Shown piece by piece: positions 1-10,073 of a stretch of DNA of 64,000 bases. Location of the stretch: assembly GCF_016735495.2 (NCBI RefSeq), contig NZ_JAERQY020000005.1:186001-250000 (forward strand). Reading direction: 5' to 3'. The DNA comes from Lysobacter sp. MMG2. GTDB taxonomy: Bacteria; Pseudomonadota; Gammaproteobacteria; Xanthomonadales; Xanthomonadaceae. The notes under the pieces were generated by a model. It did not search any database. It was not told the DNA's origin and was given only the letters and a program-made list of their open reading frames with translations. Positions within the stretch are counted from its first letter, which is position 1; each line of letters starts with the position of its first letter. The position numbers and the translations under genes were made by a program.

Positions 1-1140
1 GCCAGTCGCGCCGTTGCCGACGCCACCGTTGCCCACGCCTCCATTGCCGTCACCGCCGCCGCCGCCGGCACCGCCGGCTGCACCGACCGCGCCGCCCGCA
101 CCGGCCGCGCCGTTACCGGCAGTGGCCGAGCCGTTGGTCGCACTGGCGTCCGCATCGCCGTTGGTGGCTGCGCCACCGGCGCCGCCGCCGCCCGCACTTG
201 CGGTCACGGTGCCGCTCGCGCCGCCGTCACCCGCGGTCGCGCCGGACGTGCCGGTGCCTGCGCCGGAGGTTGCGGTCGAGGTCGAGCTCGAGGTCGAGCT
301 CGGCGCACCGCCTGCACCGCCCGCGCCACCGGTACCGGTGCCGCCTGCGCCGCCTGCGCCGCCCGTGCCGTCGTTGCCGGCATCGTTGCCGCCACCGCCG
401 CCACCGCCGTCGTTACCGCCTGCGCCGCCACCGCCGCCGCCATCGCTGCCGCCGGCCAGCGAGCCGGAGCCCGAAGCCGAGCCGGCCAGGCTTGCGCCGC
501 CAGCATCGCCGCTGTCGTTGTCGGCATCGCCGCCACGGCCGCTGTAGACGTCATAAACGTCGCCGCCACGGCCGCCGCGTCCTGCGGTCGCATCGCCGAT
601 GCTCGCGTCACCAGAGGTCGCGCTGCCGTTCTCGGCCGAACCGCCGCTGCCGCCGCTGCCGCCGTTGCCGCCGTTGCCGCCGTCACCGCCGTCGCCGCCG
701 CCGCCGCCGTTGCCTTCACCGCCCCAGCCGCCGCCGCCGTACCCTGCGCCGCCCTTGCCACCGTGACCACCGTTCGCACCGCCGTTGTTGGTGGCGATGT
801 TGCCGATGCCATAGGTCGCCACGTCGGAGACCGAGCCTTCCAGCTTGGTCAGCGCGGTGATGTGGCTGGAAGTCTTGCTGAAGGTCGAAGAGTCGGTATA
901 GGTGTTGGTGGCGGTGCCACCGCTGTGTGCTGCGGCTGAGCCGGCGTCGGCGCTTGCGTCGCCGTCGTTGCCGCGGTTGTCGCCACTTTCGGTAGTGGTG
1001 CTGTTATCGGAGTTGTCGGCGGCGGTGAATACATCGTCACCGTCACCGCCGTCACCGTTCGTCTGTTGTGCCATCGCTTGGCCGCCGAGACCAAGGGCGA
1101 GGAGCACTGCCGTTGCCATCAAGCTGGTACGAATGCGCAT
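1..1140 (-). CDS. exported glycine-rich low-complexity protein (3' end outside window)
   Basis: The protein is of unknown function and its reading frame is still open at the window edge after 380 codons. Residues 1-24 are a Sec signal peptide (starting MRIRTSLMATAVLLALGLGG, probable cleavage after AMA). A Ser/Thr/Asp-rich stretch runs to about residue 95, then a more ordered segment with VSDVATYGIGNIATNN, then about 250 residues dominated by Gly with Asn, Asp, Ala and Ser (runs such as GGNGGNGGDGGDGG, and a Ser/Thr patch near residues 281-292). The ATG at 1140 has an ideal ribosome-binding site, AAGGAG at 1148-1153. The composition recalls PGRS-type or adhesin low-complexity regions, but I recognise no family. 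A surface or extracellular role is inferred only from the signal peptide and composition. The proline-rich frame on the opposite strand is its mirror image. Confidence 0.75.
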   Translation of the reverse strand, partial: MRIRTSLMATAVLLALGLGGQAMAQQTNGDGGDGDDVFTAADNSDNSTTTESGDNRGNDGDASADAGSAAAHSGGTATNTYTDSSTFSKTSSHITALTKLEGSVSDVATYGIGNIATNNGGANGGHGGKGGAGYGGGGWGGEGNGGGGGDGGDGGNGGNGGSGGSGGSAENGSATSGDASIGDATAGRGGRGGDVYDVYSGRGGDADNDSGDAGGASLAGSASGSGSLAGGSDGGGGGGAGGNDGGGGGGGNDAGNDGTGGAGGAGGTGTGGAGGAGGAPSSTSSSTSTATSGAGTGTSGATAGDGGASGTVTASAGGGGAGGAATNGDADASATNGSATAGNGAAGAGGAVGAAGGAGGGGGDGNGGVGNGGVGNGATG

Positions 1141-1583
1141 TTTTGTTCTCCTTTACGGTACGTCGAGTGGCGCCCGGGGGAGGCGCGCGTGAACGACGCA
1201 AGGAACTACACGCATGGGCGGTGCCAACTGTCGTTCAGGCACGCCAAGGCCTTGATCCAGCGGCCTAAGCGCGCTGAACCAAGCCACCTCCATCGACGGC
1301 GCAGGCGAACGGACGCAGCAAAGCGCCCGAGGCGTTGCAAAACTGGAATGGCACTTTGCGCATCCACATGCGCTGGCGACGCGAATAGACGTGCAAGCCA
1401 TTGATGCGGCGACGGTGCGCACGAGGCGCGCGGCATTCATCTTCGCGTTTCACTGTCGCAACGCGGGACATTACACGGGTACTTCAGGGGCGCGCCGCGC
1501 TTTTTCCGTCAGTGCCTTACGTCAATGAGTTCAGACGCGACTGACGTTGCGGGGCGGCAACACGCGGATAATGCTCGGGTTCG
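1141..1583. other. intergenic region upstream of the glycine-rich gene
   Basis: This 443-base gap lies between the start of the glycine-rich gene and the stop of rarA, both on the minus strand. I see no credible gene in it: the short open frames lack ribosome-binding sites and family resemblance. It holds the ribosome-binding site at 1148-1153 and a spaced inverted repeat ACGTCA (1519-1524) / TGACGT (1541-1546) that could be an operator. The gap suggests the glycine-rich gene has its own promoter, but no convincing -35/-10 pair was found. Confidence 0.5.
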
Positions 1584-2960
1584 TCACGCTCCACCGCTCA
1601 CATCCCCGTCACGTCGGGCAGCATCGCGAAGCGCGCGCAGGCGATCGAGTTTCTCCTTGAGCTTGATCTCCAGGCCGCGCTCGACGGGCTCGTAGTACAC
1701 GCGTTCGCCCATCGCATCAGGAAAGCCAGTCTGCCCTAGCGCGATGCCGCCTTCCGCGTCGTGGTCGTACTGATAGCCCTTCGCGTAGCCCAGTTGCTTC
1801 ATCAGCCGCGTGGGCGCGTTGCGCAGGTGCAGCGGAACCTCCTGCGTCCCGTACGCCTGCACGTCGGCACGCGCGGCGTTGTACGCGGCGTACACCGCGT
1901 TCGACTTCGCGGTGCTCGCCAGATACACGACGACCTGCGCGAGCGCGAGCTCGCCTTCGGGGCTGCCGAGTCGCTCGAACGTGTCCCATGCTTCCAGCGC
2001 CATCGGCATCGCGCGCGGATCGGCCAATCCGATGTCTTCCACCGCCATGCGCGTGAGACGTCGCGCGAGGTACGCGCGATCGCAGCCGCCATCGAGCATG
2101 CGCGCGAACCAGTACAGCGCGGCATCGGGATTGGAACTACGCACCGACTTGTGCAGCGCGGAAATCTGATCGTAGAACTGCTCGCCGCCTTTGTCGAAGC
2201 GGCGCGTGCGGTCGGCCAGCACCTGCGCGAGCGTGGCGGCGGTGATCTCACCGCCCTCGCCTTCGGCCAGTTCCGCCGCGATTTCCAGCAGCGTGAGCGC
2301 GCGGCGCACGTCGCCGTCGGCCGCGTGCGCGATCTCGCCAAGCGCTTCGTCGCTGACGATCAGCCCGCGACCGCCCAGTCCGCGTTCCTCGTCCTCCAAC
2401 GCCTGACGCAGCGCGAGGCGGATGTCGTCGGCGGAGACCGCTTCCATCACGTGCACGCGGCAACGCGAGAGCAACGCGGAGTTGAGTTCGAAGGACGGGT
2501 TCTCGGTGGTGGCGCCGACGAACAGGATCGTGCCGCGTTCGATATGCGGCAGGAAGGCATCCTGCTGCGTCTTGTTGAAGCGGTGCACCTCGTCGACGAA
2601 CAGCACGGTGCGGTGCCCTTCGGCGAAACGTTGCGCCGCTTCGGCCAGCACCTGGCGCACCTCGGGCAGGCCGGAGAGCACGGCGGAAATCGCGCGGAAG
2701 TCCGCGTCGGCGTACTTGGCCAGCAGCAGCGCGAGGGTGGTCTTGCCGCAGCCCGGCGGCCCCCACAGGATCATCGAATGCACGCGCCCGGATTCGATCG
2801 CGCGACGCAGCGCCGAGCGCGGCGACAGCAAGCGCCGCTGCCCGACCATGTCGTCCAGCGTGCGAGGGCGCATGCGCTCGGCCAGCGGCTGCATGCCGCT
2901 GCGGTCCACCTGCAGCAGGTCGTCGGAGAGGGAGGAAGTCGAACTCGTGCGCCGGGCCAC
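1584..2960 (-). CDS. rarA: replication-associated recombination protein A (RarA/MgsA)
   Basis: RarA is an AAA+ ATPase of the clamp-loader/RuvB superfamily that acts in the cytoplasm at stalled replication forks. The protein reads MQPLAERMRPRTLDDMVGQ near its N-terminus, then Walker A GPPGCGKTT, Walker B FVDEVHRFNKTQQDAF, sensor 1 GATTENPSFELNSALLSRC, and the C-terminal tetramerisation part with RNAPTRLMKQLGYAKGYQY. All are diagnostic of the family. I chose GTG at 2960 (458 aa), because E. coli RarA also has about a dozen residues before the QPLA motif. The ATG at 2894 is the alternative, and neither has a strong ribosome-binding site. It lies downstream of lolA and ftsK on the same strand, a common Xanthomonadaceae order, separated from the next gene up by a repeat at 3058-3137. 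Confidence 0.95.
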   Translation of the reverse strand: MARRTSSTSSLSDDLLQVDRSGMQPLAERMRPRTLDDMVGQRRLLSPRSALRRAIESGRVHSMILWGPPGCGKTTLALLLAKYADADFRAISAVLSGLPEVRQVLAEAAQRFAEGHRTVLFVDEVHRFNKTQQDAFLPHIERGTILFVGATTENPSFELNSALLSRCRVHVMEAVSADDIRLALRQALEDEERGLGGRGLIVSDEALGEIAHAADGDVRRALTLLEIAAELAEGEGGEITAATLAQVLADRTRRFDKGGEQFYDQISALHKSVRSSNPDAALYWFARMLDGGCDRAYLARRLTRMAVEDIGLADPRAMPMALEAWDTFERLGSPEGELALAQVVVYLASTAKSNAVYAAYNAARADVQAYGTQEVPLHLRNAPTRLMKQLGYAKGYQYDHDAEGGIALGQTGFPDAMGERVYYEPVERGLEIKLKEKLDRLRALRDAARRDGDVSGGA

Positions 2961-3057
2961 GGGCGGTCTCGCGGAATATCTGCGCACACGATACCAACCT
3001 GGCGGTCGGCGGATGCGCTCCAGCGTTCGCACGGGGCATTCGACGTTGCGGCGCGTC

Positions 3058-3137
3058 GCCCTCATCCGCCTGCCGGCACCCGCAGGCGGGAGAAGGGATC
3101 GGCTGAGCCCTCTCCCGCTTGCGGGAGAGGGGTGAGG
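3058..3137. repeat. intergenic palindromic repeat, CCCTCTCCCGC family
   Basis: A near-perfect palindrome CCCTCTCCCGC (3108-3118) / GCGGGAGAGGG (3121-3131) follows a diverged copy of the same motif (GCAGGCGGGAGAAGGG, ending about 3096). Similar CTCTCCCGC..GGGAGAGGGG palindromes occur at 26084-26106 and, degenerate, at 36121-36143. All lie between genes, so this is a dispersed REP-like family. It sits between rarA and its upstream neighbour and could also work as a hairpin on the transcript. Confidence 0.7.
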
Positions 3138-3153
3138 GCCAGCGCAGCGAGGA

Positions 3154-3837
3154 TCAGGGCGCGCCCACGCCCGCCACCATGGGCGCATCGGGGCCGAGCT
3201 GGTAATCCATCTGCAACCACTGTCCGTCGCGCCGGTCGTACAGCGCGCGGATGCGCACATCGCTGCTGCCGTCGCGGCCGAAGTCGGCCAGTCCGCGCGC
3301 GTCCATGCCGAGGTAATGCCCGGCCATCTCGATCGTTTCCACGCGGTCCAGTTGCATGCGCACCGATGCGATCCCCATCTCGCGCTGCAGCGTGTCGGCC
3401 ATGCGGTCTTCCAGTTGCCGCAGTGCGAGGCTGTCGTTGGGAATGGCGCGCCCGTCACCTCCGACGCCGACCTCCAGTTCCGGCCAGCCGGCCTGGCCTA
3501 GAAAGTCGTCGTAGCGGCTGACGAAGCGGAATCCGATCCAGCCCGTCTCGCCCGGGAATCGCAACCCGCCTTCGCCGCGAATGAGGCGTTGACGCGCGTC
3601 GAGCGGCTCCACCGACAGATCGCCGAACTTCACCTCCACCGCGCGGCCGCCGAAGCGCTCCGCCAGCCCGGCGACCACGGTTCCGGCGATCGCCTTCTCC
3701 ATCGCCGTGCGGTCCAGGGCGCGCGCCGGCGGAAGGGCCTGCGTCGCGGCGGGCGCGGTGGCGATGGGTTCGTTCGAGGCAGCCGGCAGCGACAGCAGGC
3801 ACAGGCCGAACCACAGCAATGAAGGTCGCAGGGACAC
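3154..3837 (-). CDS. exported protein of unknown function
   Basis: I do not recognise this 227-residue protein. It begins with a Sec signal peptide (residues 1-22, hydrophobic core LLWFGLCLLSLPAA, cleavage near ASN). The mature part is soluble-looking, with no membrane segments or obvious catalytic motif. It is rich in paired charged residues and contains phrases such as WIGFRFVSRYDDFLGQ and MDYQLGPDAPMVAGVG. The start is GTG at 3837, supported by GGAG six bases upstream; the in-frame ATG at 3915 would put charged residues ahead of the signal peptide and overlap the lolA terminator. It lies between lolA and rarA on the same strand, but the terminator at 3886-3911 makes it a unit separate from lolA. 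A periplasmic location is inferred. Confidence 0.75.
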   Translation of the reverse strand: MSLRPSLLWFGLCLLSLPAASNEPIATAPAATQALPPARALDRTAMEKAIAGTVVAGLAERFGGRAVEVKFGDLSVEPLDARQRLIRGEGGLRFPGETGWIGFRFVSRYDDFLGQAGWPELEVGVGGDGRAIPNDSLALRQLEDRMADTLQREMGIASVRMQLDRVETIEMAGHYLGMDARGLADFGRDGSSDVRIRALYDRRDGQWLQMDYQLGPDAPMVAGVGAP

Positions 3838-3885
3838 GCCAGGCTCCGGCAGCCGGCGAATCCGGCCCGTGCCCTCATGGAAACG

Positions 3886-3911
3886 AAAAGGCCTGCCGAA
3901 GCAGGCCTTTC
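3886..3911 (-). terminator. rho-independent terminator after lolA
   Basis: Perfect 10-bp stem AAAGGCCTGC / GCAGGCCTTT (3887-3896 and 3901-3910) closed by a TTCG tetraloop when read on the minus strand, then TTTTCGTTT. It starts 24 bases after the lolA stop codon. Confidence 0.9.
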
Positions 3912-3934
3912 GCATCCCGGTGCGGGGGATCGGC

Positions 3935-4561
3935 TTATTCGCCGCCGATCACGTCCACGCCCTTGGGCGGCGTGTAGCGGAAGGTGTCGCCCGCGAAGGC
4001 GGGATTGCGCTTCCAGGCGGTGAACTCGATCTCGGTGCGCTGGCCCAGGTTGTCGACCACGTGCATCTTCACCAGGCCGCTCTGGCCGAAGCCCAGGCGC
4101 GCGCTGCGGAAGGCGGCCTCGGACTCGCGCTTGGGCGCCAGCGACAGCCATTCCAGGCCCTGGTCCATGCCCAGTTCCTTGACCACGAACTGCGCGTCCA
4201 GCTTGGCCGGATCGATCAGCGCAGCCAGCGGGCTGTTCTGCTCCTCCACGCCCTGCGGACGCACCGTGGCCTGCTGCAGGTCCGGATCGAACACCCAGAC
4301 CTTCTTGCCGTCGGCGACGATCAGCTGCGGAAACGGCTTGACGTACTCCCAGCGGAACAGCCTCGGCGCGGACAGCGCGAGGTTGCCGACGGAGCTTTCC
4401 TTGAGCTTGCCCTGCTGATCGAAGACCTGCTGGGTGAACTGGCCGCTCAGGCCCTTCAGGCCCTTGGTGAACGTGTTGAGGTCGTCGCGCGCGCCGGCCA
4501 GCGCGGTCGTCGAGACCAGCGCGAGCGCCAGCACGGCCCCCATGAAACGAACTGCTCGCAT
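3935..4561 (-). CDS. lolA: outer-membrane lipoprotein carrier protein LolA
   Basis: LolA is the periplasmic chaperone that takes mature lipoproteins from the LolCDE transporter in the inner membrane and passes them to LolB at the outer membrane. The 208-residue protein has a signal peptide (MRAVRFMGAVLALALVSTTALA) and the family pattern: LSGQFTQQVFD, LSAPRLFRWEYVKPFPQLIVADG, KVWVFDPDLQQATVR and a C-terminal RTEIEFTAWKRNPAF. The ATG at 4561 is preferred over 4582 because GGAG lies eight bases upstream and the signal peptide then starts cleanly. It follows ftsK by 90 bases on the same strand and ends in a strong terminator, so ftsK-lolA is probably one transcript, as in many gammaproteobacteria. 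Confidence 0.97.
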   Translation of the reverse strand: MRAVRFMGAVLALALVSTTALAGARDDLNTFTKGLKGLSGQFTQQVFDQQGKLKESSVGNLALSAPRLFRWEYVKPFPQLIVADGKKVWVFDPDLQQATVRPQGVEEQNSPLAALIDPAKLDAQFVVKELGMDQGLEWLSLAPKRESEAAFRSARLGFGQSGLVKMHVVDNLGQRTEIEFTAWKRNPAFAGDTFRYTPPKGVDVIGGE

Positions 4562-4651
4562 GCGGAAAACTCCGGAATCCACGATTGCCGGCGAGTGTGC
4601 CGGCGGTTGTCTGAACAGGCCTCGACGCCGCGGCGGCGGCCGCGGCGAGGT

Positions 4652-7009
4652 TCATTTCGGCGGCGGCGGTGCCAGCACCGAGCGGTCGCCGTTGTGCTCC
4701 GGCGGCGTCACCACGCCCGCGGCTTCCATCGCCTCGATCAGGCGCGCGGCGCGGTTGTAGCCGATCTTCAGGCGACGCTGCACGCCGGAGATCGACGCAC
4801 GGCGCGTCTCGGTGACGATGCGCACGGCCTCGTCGTAAAGCGGGTCGGATTCGTCGCCGCCACCGCCGCCGCTTTCCGGCAGGCCGGTCGCGCCGACGAC
4901 GACGCCATCGCCCATCGTCTGCACTTCGTCCAGCACGCCCTCGATGTAGTCCGGGCCGCCGCCGACCTGCTTGAGGTGCTCCACGACGCGGTGCACTTCC
5001 TCGTCGGACACGAAGGCACCGTGCACGCGCTCGGGCATCGCCGTGCCCGGCGGCAGGTACAGCATGTCGCCGTGGCCGAGCAGCGTCTCGGCGCCGGACT
5101 GGTCGAGGATGGTGCGCGAGTCGATCTTGCTCGACACCTGGAACGCGATGCGCGTGGGAATGTTGGCCTTGATCAGGCCGGTGATGACGTCCACCGACGG
5201 ACGCTGCGTGGCCAGGATCAGGTGGATGCCGGCGGCGCGCGCCTTCTGCGCCAGGCGGGCGATGAGTTCTTCCACCTTCTTGCCGACGATCATCATCATG
5301 TCGGCGAATTCGTCGATGAAGATGACGATGAACGGCAGCGTTTCCAGCGGACGCGGCCCCTCGCCCAGTTCGGCGTTGGGCTTGAACAGCGGGTCCATCA
5401 TCGGCTGGCCGGCGGCGATGGCGTCGTTCACCTTCTTGTTGAAGCCGGCCAGGTTGCGCACGCCCACGGCCGACATCAGCTTGTAGCGGCGCTCCATTTC
5501 GGCCACGCACCAGCGCAGGCCGTTGGCGGCTTCCTTCATGTCGGTGACGACCGGCGCCAGCAGGTGCGGAATGCCCTGGTAGACGGACAGTTCCAGCATC
5601 TTCGGGTCGATCATCAGCATCCGCAGGTCTTTCGCGGAGGCCTTGTAGAGCAGCGACAGCACCATCGCGTTGACCGCGACCGACTTACCCGAACCGGTGG
5701 TGCCCGCGACCAGCAGGTGCGGCATGCGCGCCAGATCGGCCACCGTCGGACGGCCGGCGATGTCCTTGCCCAGCGCCAGCGTGAGCGGGCTGGTGGACTT
5801 GTCGTATTCCTTCGAGCGCAGCAGCTCGGACAGGAAGATCATCTCGCGCGAGGTGTTCGGCGTTTCCAGGCCGATCACGGACTTGCCCGGGATCACGTCG
5901 ACCACGCGCACCGACTTCACCGACAGCCCGCGCGCGATGTCCTTGTCGAGCGTGCTGATCTGGCTGACCTTGATGCCCGGCGCCGGCTCCAGCTCGAAGC
6001 GCGTGATGACCGGGCCCGGATAGGCGCCGACCACCTGCGCATCGATGCGGAAGTCCTTGAGCTTGAATTCGATCTGGCGCGACAGCGTTTCGAGCGTTTC
6101 CTCGCTGTAGCCCTTGGGCTGCGGCTTGGGGTCGTCGAGCAGCGCAAGCGGCGGAATGCCGGTGCCGTCGCCGGTGTGGAACAGCGGAATCTGCGTCTCG
6201 CGCTTGGCGCGGTCGCTTTTCTCCACGACGGCGGCCGGCGGCGGCGGTTCGATCTTCACCGGCTCGCGCTTGGCTCGCAGCTGGGTGTCGGCCTTGCGGG
6301 CTTCCTCGCGCTCCTCGCGGAAGGCGCGCGTCTGCTGCCACTCGCTCGCCTGCTTCTCGCCCTGGCGGAACAGCTTGCTCACCGTCGGACCGAGCGCGAG
6401 CACCCACTGCCCGATCTTGTCCATCACCGCGAACCACGAAAGCCCGGTCGCCAGCGTCACCGACACCAGCAGCAGCGCGAGCAGGAACAGGTTGCCGCCC
6501 ACCGGACCGAAGCCGCTGTAGAGCGACTTGCCGACGAGCTGGCCAAGGATGCCGCCGGCGCGCGCGGAGAACGCTTCGGCATGGCCAACGCGCAGCTCCA
6601 GCAGGCCCGTGGCCGAAACGAGGAAGCCGACGATGCCGACCAGCCGCAGCGCCGGACCGAAGTCCGCGTCGCCATCGCCGTCGCTGTCCATGCCGAACAA
6701 CGCGATCCACGCGATCGCGCCGAGCATGATCGGCAGCAGGAACGCGACGTAGCCGCACAGATACAGCAGCACGTCCGCCGTCCAGGCACCCACGCGCCCG
6801 CCGACGTTGTGCAGCGGCGCGGTCACGCTGCCCGAATGCGACCAACCCGGATCCTGCGTCGAGAACGTGACCAGGCTCGCCAGCAGATACAGCAGCAGCG
6901 GCGCGATCAGGATCAGCGCGATGTCGCGCATCAGCCGCTGCTTGCGCGGCGACGGCGGCAGCTTCTCGGCCTTGAGCTTCTTTCGACTGGCTGCGGACGC
7001 TTGCGCCAC
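4652..7009 (-). CDS. ftsK: DNA translocase FtsK
   Basis: FtsK is the septal DNA pump that clears chromosomes from the closing division site and activates XerCD recombination at dif. The N-terminal part (about residues 25-190) has four or five membrane helices. A short charged linker follows, which is typical of the roughly 785-residue xanthomonad form and much shorter than the E. coli linker. The motor domain carries Walker [13 protein letters not shown] and Walker [15 protein letters not shown]. The winged-helix gamma domain that reads KOPS sequences is present at the C-terminus ([20 protein letters not shown]). I chose GTG at 7009, which gives 785 residues; upstream in-frame sequence is repeat-like and unlikely to be coding. 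Confidence 0.96.
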   Translation of the reverse strand: MAQASAASRKKLKAEKLPPSPRKQRLMRDIALILIAPLLLYLLASLVTFSTQDPGWSHSGSVTAPLHNVGGRVGAWTADVLLYLCGYVAFLLPIMLGAIAWIALFGMDSDGDGDADFGPALRLVGIVGFLVSATGLLELRVGHAEAFSARAGGILGQLVGKSLYSGFGPVGGNLFLLALLLVSVTLATGLSWFAVMDKIGQWVLALGPTVSKLFRQGEKQASEWQQTRAFREEREEARKADTQLRAKREPVKIEPPPPAAVVEKSDRAKRETQIPLFHTGDGTGIPPLALLDDPKPQPKGYSEETLETLSRQIEFKLKDFRIDAQVVGAYPGPVITRFELEPAPGIKVSQISTLDKDIARGLSVKSVRVVDVIPGKSVIGLETPNTSREMIFLSELLRSKEYDKSTSPLTLALGKDIAGRPTVADLARMPHLLVAGTTGSGKSVAVNAMVLSLLYKASAKDLRMLMIDPKMLELSVYQGIPHLLAPVVTDMKEAANGLRWCVAEMERRYKLMSAVGVRNLAGFNKKVNDAIAAGQPMMDPLFKPNAELGEGPRPLETLPFIVIFIDEFADMMMIVGKKVEELIARLAQKARAAGIHLILATQRPSVDVITGLIKANIPTRIAFQVSSKIDSRTILDQSGAETLLGHGDMLYLPPGTAMPERVHGAFVSDEEVHRVVEHLKQVGGGPDYIEGVLDEVQTMGDGVVVGATGLPESGGGGGDESDPLYDEAVRIVTETRRASISGVQRRLKIGYNRAARLIEAMEAAGVVTPPEHNGDRSVLAPPPPK

Positions 7010-7156
7010 CGTGATGTTCTGCCTCAAATGGATTGCGTTAGTTGTTGAATATACGACAGAAGCGGCGGATTCGTGATTTGGGATTGGAGATTCCCTCCCC
7101 AACCCTCGTTACGTCTCCCGACCGGTCGAAGCCACGGCTTCGGGTGCCAAACGGAC

Positions 7157-7189
7157 GGAGCCCGGGCGACCCATGGCCGCCCGGGCTCC
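7157..7189. terminator. strong hairpin between ald and ftsK
   Basis: Twelve-bp perfect stem GGAGCCCGGGCG / CGCCCGGGCTCC (7157-7168 and 7178-7189) with a nine-base loop. There is no clear T-run on either side, so it may terminate ald transcription (minus strand) only weakly or act as an mRNA 3'-end stabiliser. Confidence 0.5.
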
Positions 7190-7236
7190 TTGATTGTAGT
7201 TCGGGACTCCCCGGGTGCGGCGGGACCCACTCCTGC

Positions 7237-7264
7237 GAATCCCGAATCCCGAATCCCGAATCCC
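7237..7264. repeat. GAATCCC heptanucleotide repeat, four copies
   Basis: Four exact tandem copies of GAATCCC lie just past the ald stop codon. This is the reverse complement of the GATTCGG-type heptad in the large array at 60130-60255. A degenerate stretch of the same motif is at 7068-7090. Confidence 0.85.
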
Positions 7265-7269
7265 GGCTT

Positions 7270-8340
7270 TTAGACCTTCATGTCCTGCAGCGCCGGGTGG
7301 ACGATCTTGCCGCCCTCGACGTTGATGCCGCGCACCAGCGCCTGGTTCTGGCGCCACGAGTCGCCCGAGGCCAGCTTGTTGACCCACGGCAGGATCGCCG
7401 CGCAGATCGCCTGCGAGCTGGTCTGCGGCACGGCGCCGGGCATGTTGGTCACGCAGAAGTGGGTCACGCCCTCTTCCACGTAGGTCGGCTCCTTCCAGGT
7501 GGTCGGGCGCGAGGTTTCGAAGCAACCGCCCTGGTCGATCGAGATGTCGACCAGCACGCTGCCGGCTTCCATGCCCTTGAGCATTTCGCGGTTCATGACG
7601 TGCGGGGCCTTGGCGCCGGTGACCAGCACCGCGCCGACGACGAGGTCGGCCGAGGCGACTTCGCGCGCGACGACGTCGGCATACGGGTACAGCGCGGTGA
7701 CGTTGTTGCCCAGCCGCATCATTTCGTCCATGCGGTCCTGGCGCATTTCGAACACCACGACATTCGAGCCGCCCGCCGCGGCCAGCTGCGCCGACGCGCT
7801 GCCGGCCTTGCCCGCGCCGAAGACCACGACCTTGCCGCGCTCGGTCGACGGCAGGCCGCCGAGCAGCTTGCCCTTGCCGCCTTCGGGCTGGTGCAGCAGG
7901 TGCGTGCCGACCTGCACCGCGATCTTGCCGGCGATGACCGACATCGGCGCCAGCAGCGGCAGGTCGCCGTTGGGCAGCTCGACGGTCTCAAAGGCGACGC
8001 CGGTCAGGCCGATGTCGAGCAACTGGCGGGTGAGCTTGGGCTCGGCGGCCAGGTGCAGGTAGCAGAACAGCAGGTGGTCTTTGCGCAGATGGGCGAGATC
8101 GCCGGCGATCGGCTCCTTCACCTTCACGATCAGCTCGCCCTTCTCGTACAGCGCGGCCGCGTCGGGCGCGATCTTCACGCCGAGCTGGGTGTACTGCTCG
8201 TCCTTGAAGCCCGACTTGATGCCGGCATCCTTTTCGATCCAGACCTCGTGGCCGCGCTTGACCAGGTCGCCGGCCGCAGCCGGAACGAGCGCTACGCGCC
8301 CTTCGAGGGTCTTGGTTTCCTTGGGAACGCCGATCCGCAT
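7270..8340 (-). CDS. ald: alanine dehydrogenase
   Basis: The enzyme interconverts L-alanine and pyruvate plus ammonium using NAD(H), for use of alanine as carbon or nitrogen source. The N-terminal catalytic domain begins MRIGVPKETKTLEGRVALVP and contains LLFCYLHLAAEPKLT, both typical of alanine dehydrogenase/transhydrogenase. The NAD-binding Rossmann motif is VVVFGAGKAGSASA, and the later VDISIDQGGCFETSRPTT is a family hallmark. The length of 356 residues is slightly short of the usual 370 or so. The ATG at 8340 follows GAAGG and marks the conserved N-terminus. Two terminator-like hairpins lie in its leader (8361-8430). It is transcribed away from trxB. Confidence 0.95.
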   Translation of the reverse strand: MRIGVPKETKTLEGRVALVPAAAGDLVKRGHEVWIEKDAGIKSGFKDEQYTQLGVKIAPDAAALYEKGELIVKVKEPIAGDLAHLRKDHLLFCYLHLAAEPKLTRQLLDIGLTGVAFETVELPNGDLPLLAPMSVIAGKIAVQVGTHLLHQPEGGKGKLLGGLPSTERGKVVVFGAGKAGSASAQLAAAGGSNVVVFEMRQDRMDEMMRLGNNVTALYPYADVVAREVASADLVVGAVLVTGAKAPHVMNREMLKGMEAGSVLVDISIDQGGCFETSRPTTWKEPTYVEEGVTHFCVTNMPGAVPQTSSQAICAAILPWVNKLASGDSWRQNQALVRGINVEGGKIVHPALQDMKV

Positions 8341-9605
<1,265 letters not shown>

Positions 9606-9606
<1 letters not shown>

Positions 9607-10070
9607 TGCACGAAGTCGTGGAGCGCACGCTCGATATCCGTCCGCATCTGCAGGAGCAGCTGGACGAAGACGACCTGGCGCGCATCCACGACTTCCTCGC
9701 CCGCGAGTCCTACTGGGCCGCGGGCATTCCGCTGGACACGCTGCGCCGCGCACTGGCGAATTCGGTCTGCTACGGCGGCTACATCGACGGCCGCCTCGTT
9801 GCCTTCGCGCGCGCGATCAGCGACCGCGCGACGTTCGCTTATCTCGCGGATGTCTTCGTACTCGAACCGTTCCGTGGCCGCGGCCACGGCCGTGCGCTGG
9901 TCGCTGCACTGATGGCCGACGACGCGCTGCAGGGCCTGCGCCGCTGGCACCTGGTCACGCGCGACATGCAGGGGCTCTACGCCGGCCTGGGCTTCACCGG
10001 CCTGACGCAGCCCGAACGCCACATGCAGCGACACGACCCCGACGTCTATCGCGGCCAGTCCGGCGGTTGA
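9606..10070 (+). CDS. GNAT-family N-acetyltransferase
   Basis: A 154-residue single-domain GNAT protein of unknown substrate. The acetyl-CoA-binding motif A is clear (YLADVFVLEPFRGRGHGRAL, about residues 79-98) with the RGRGHG pyrophosphate loop. Motif B follows with LVTRDMQGLYAGLGFTGL. It starts inside the trxB stop codon (TGATG) and ends three bases before the next gene, so trxB, this gene, the FemAB-like gene and aat appear to be one operon. Some close relatives of this small GNAT type act on free amino acids or small molecules, but nothing here identifies the acceptor. Confidence 0.9.
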
Positions 10071-10073
10071 GCG

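Noticed and set aside
14-547. Proline-rich open frame on the plus strand (177 codons)
   Set aside because: It is the mirror of the glycine-rich gene on the minus strand; GGC/GGT codons read as proline and alanine on the other strand. It has no ribosome-binding site or signal.
1141-1583. Short frames in the gap before the glycine-rich gene
   Set aside because: Several overlapping frames exist on both strands, but none has a ribosome-binding site, signal or family pattern.
3707-7048. 1113-codon plus-strand frame opposite ftsK and lolA
   Set aside because: High GC leaves few stop codons on the antisense of long genes. The sequence is Arg/His/Gln-rich with no recognisable domain, and the minus-strand genes are certain.
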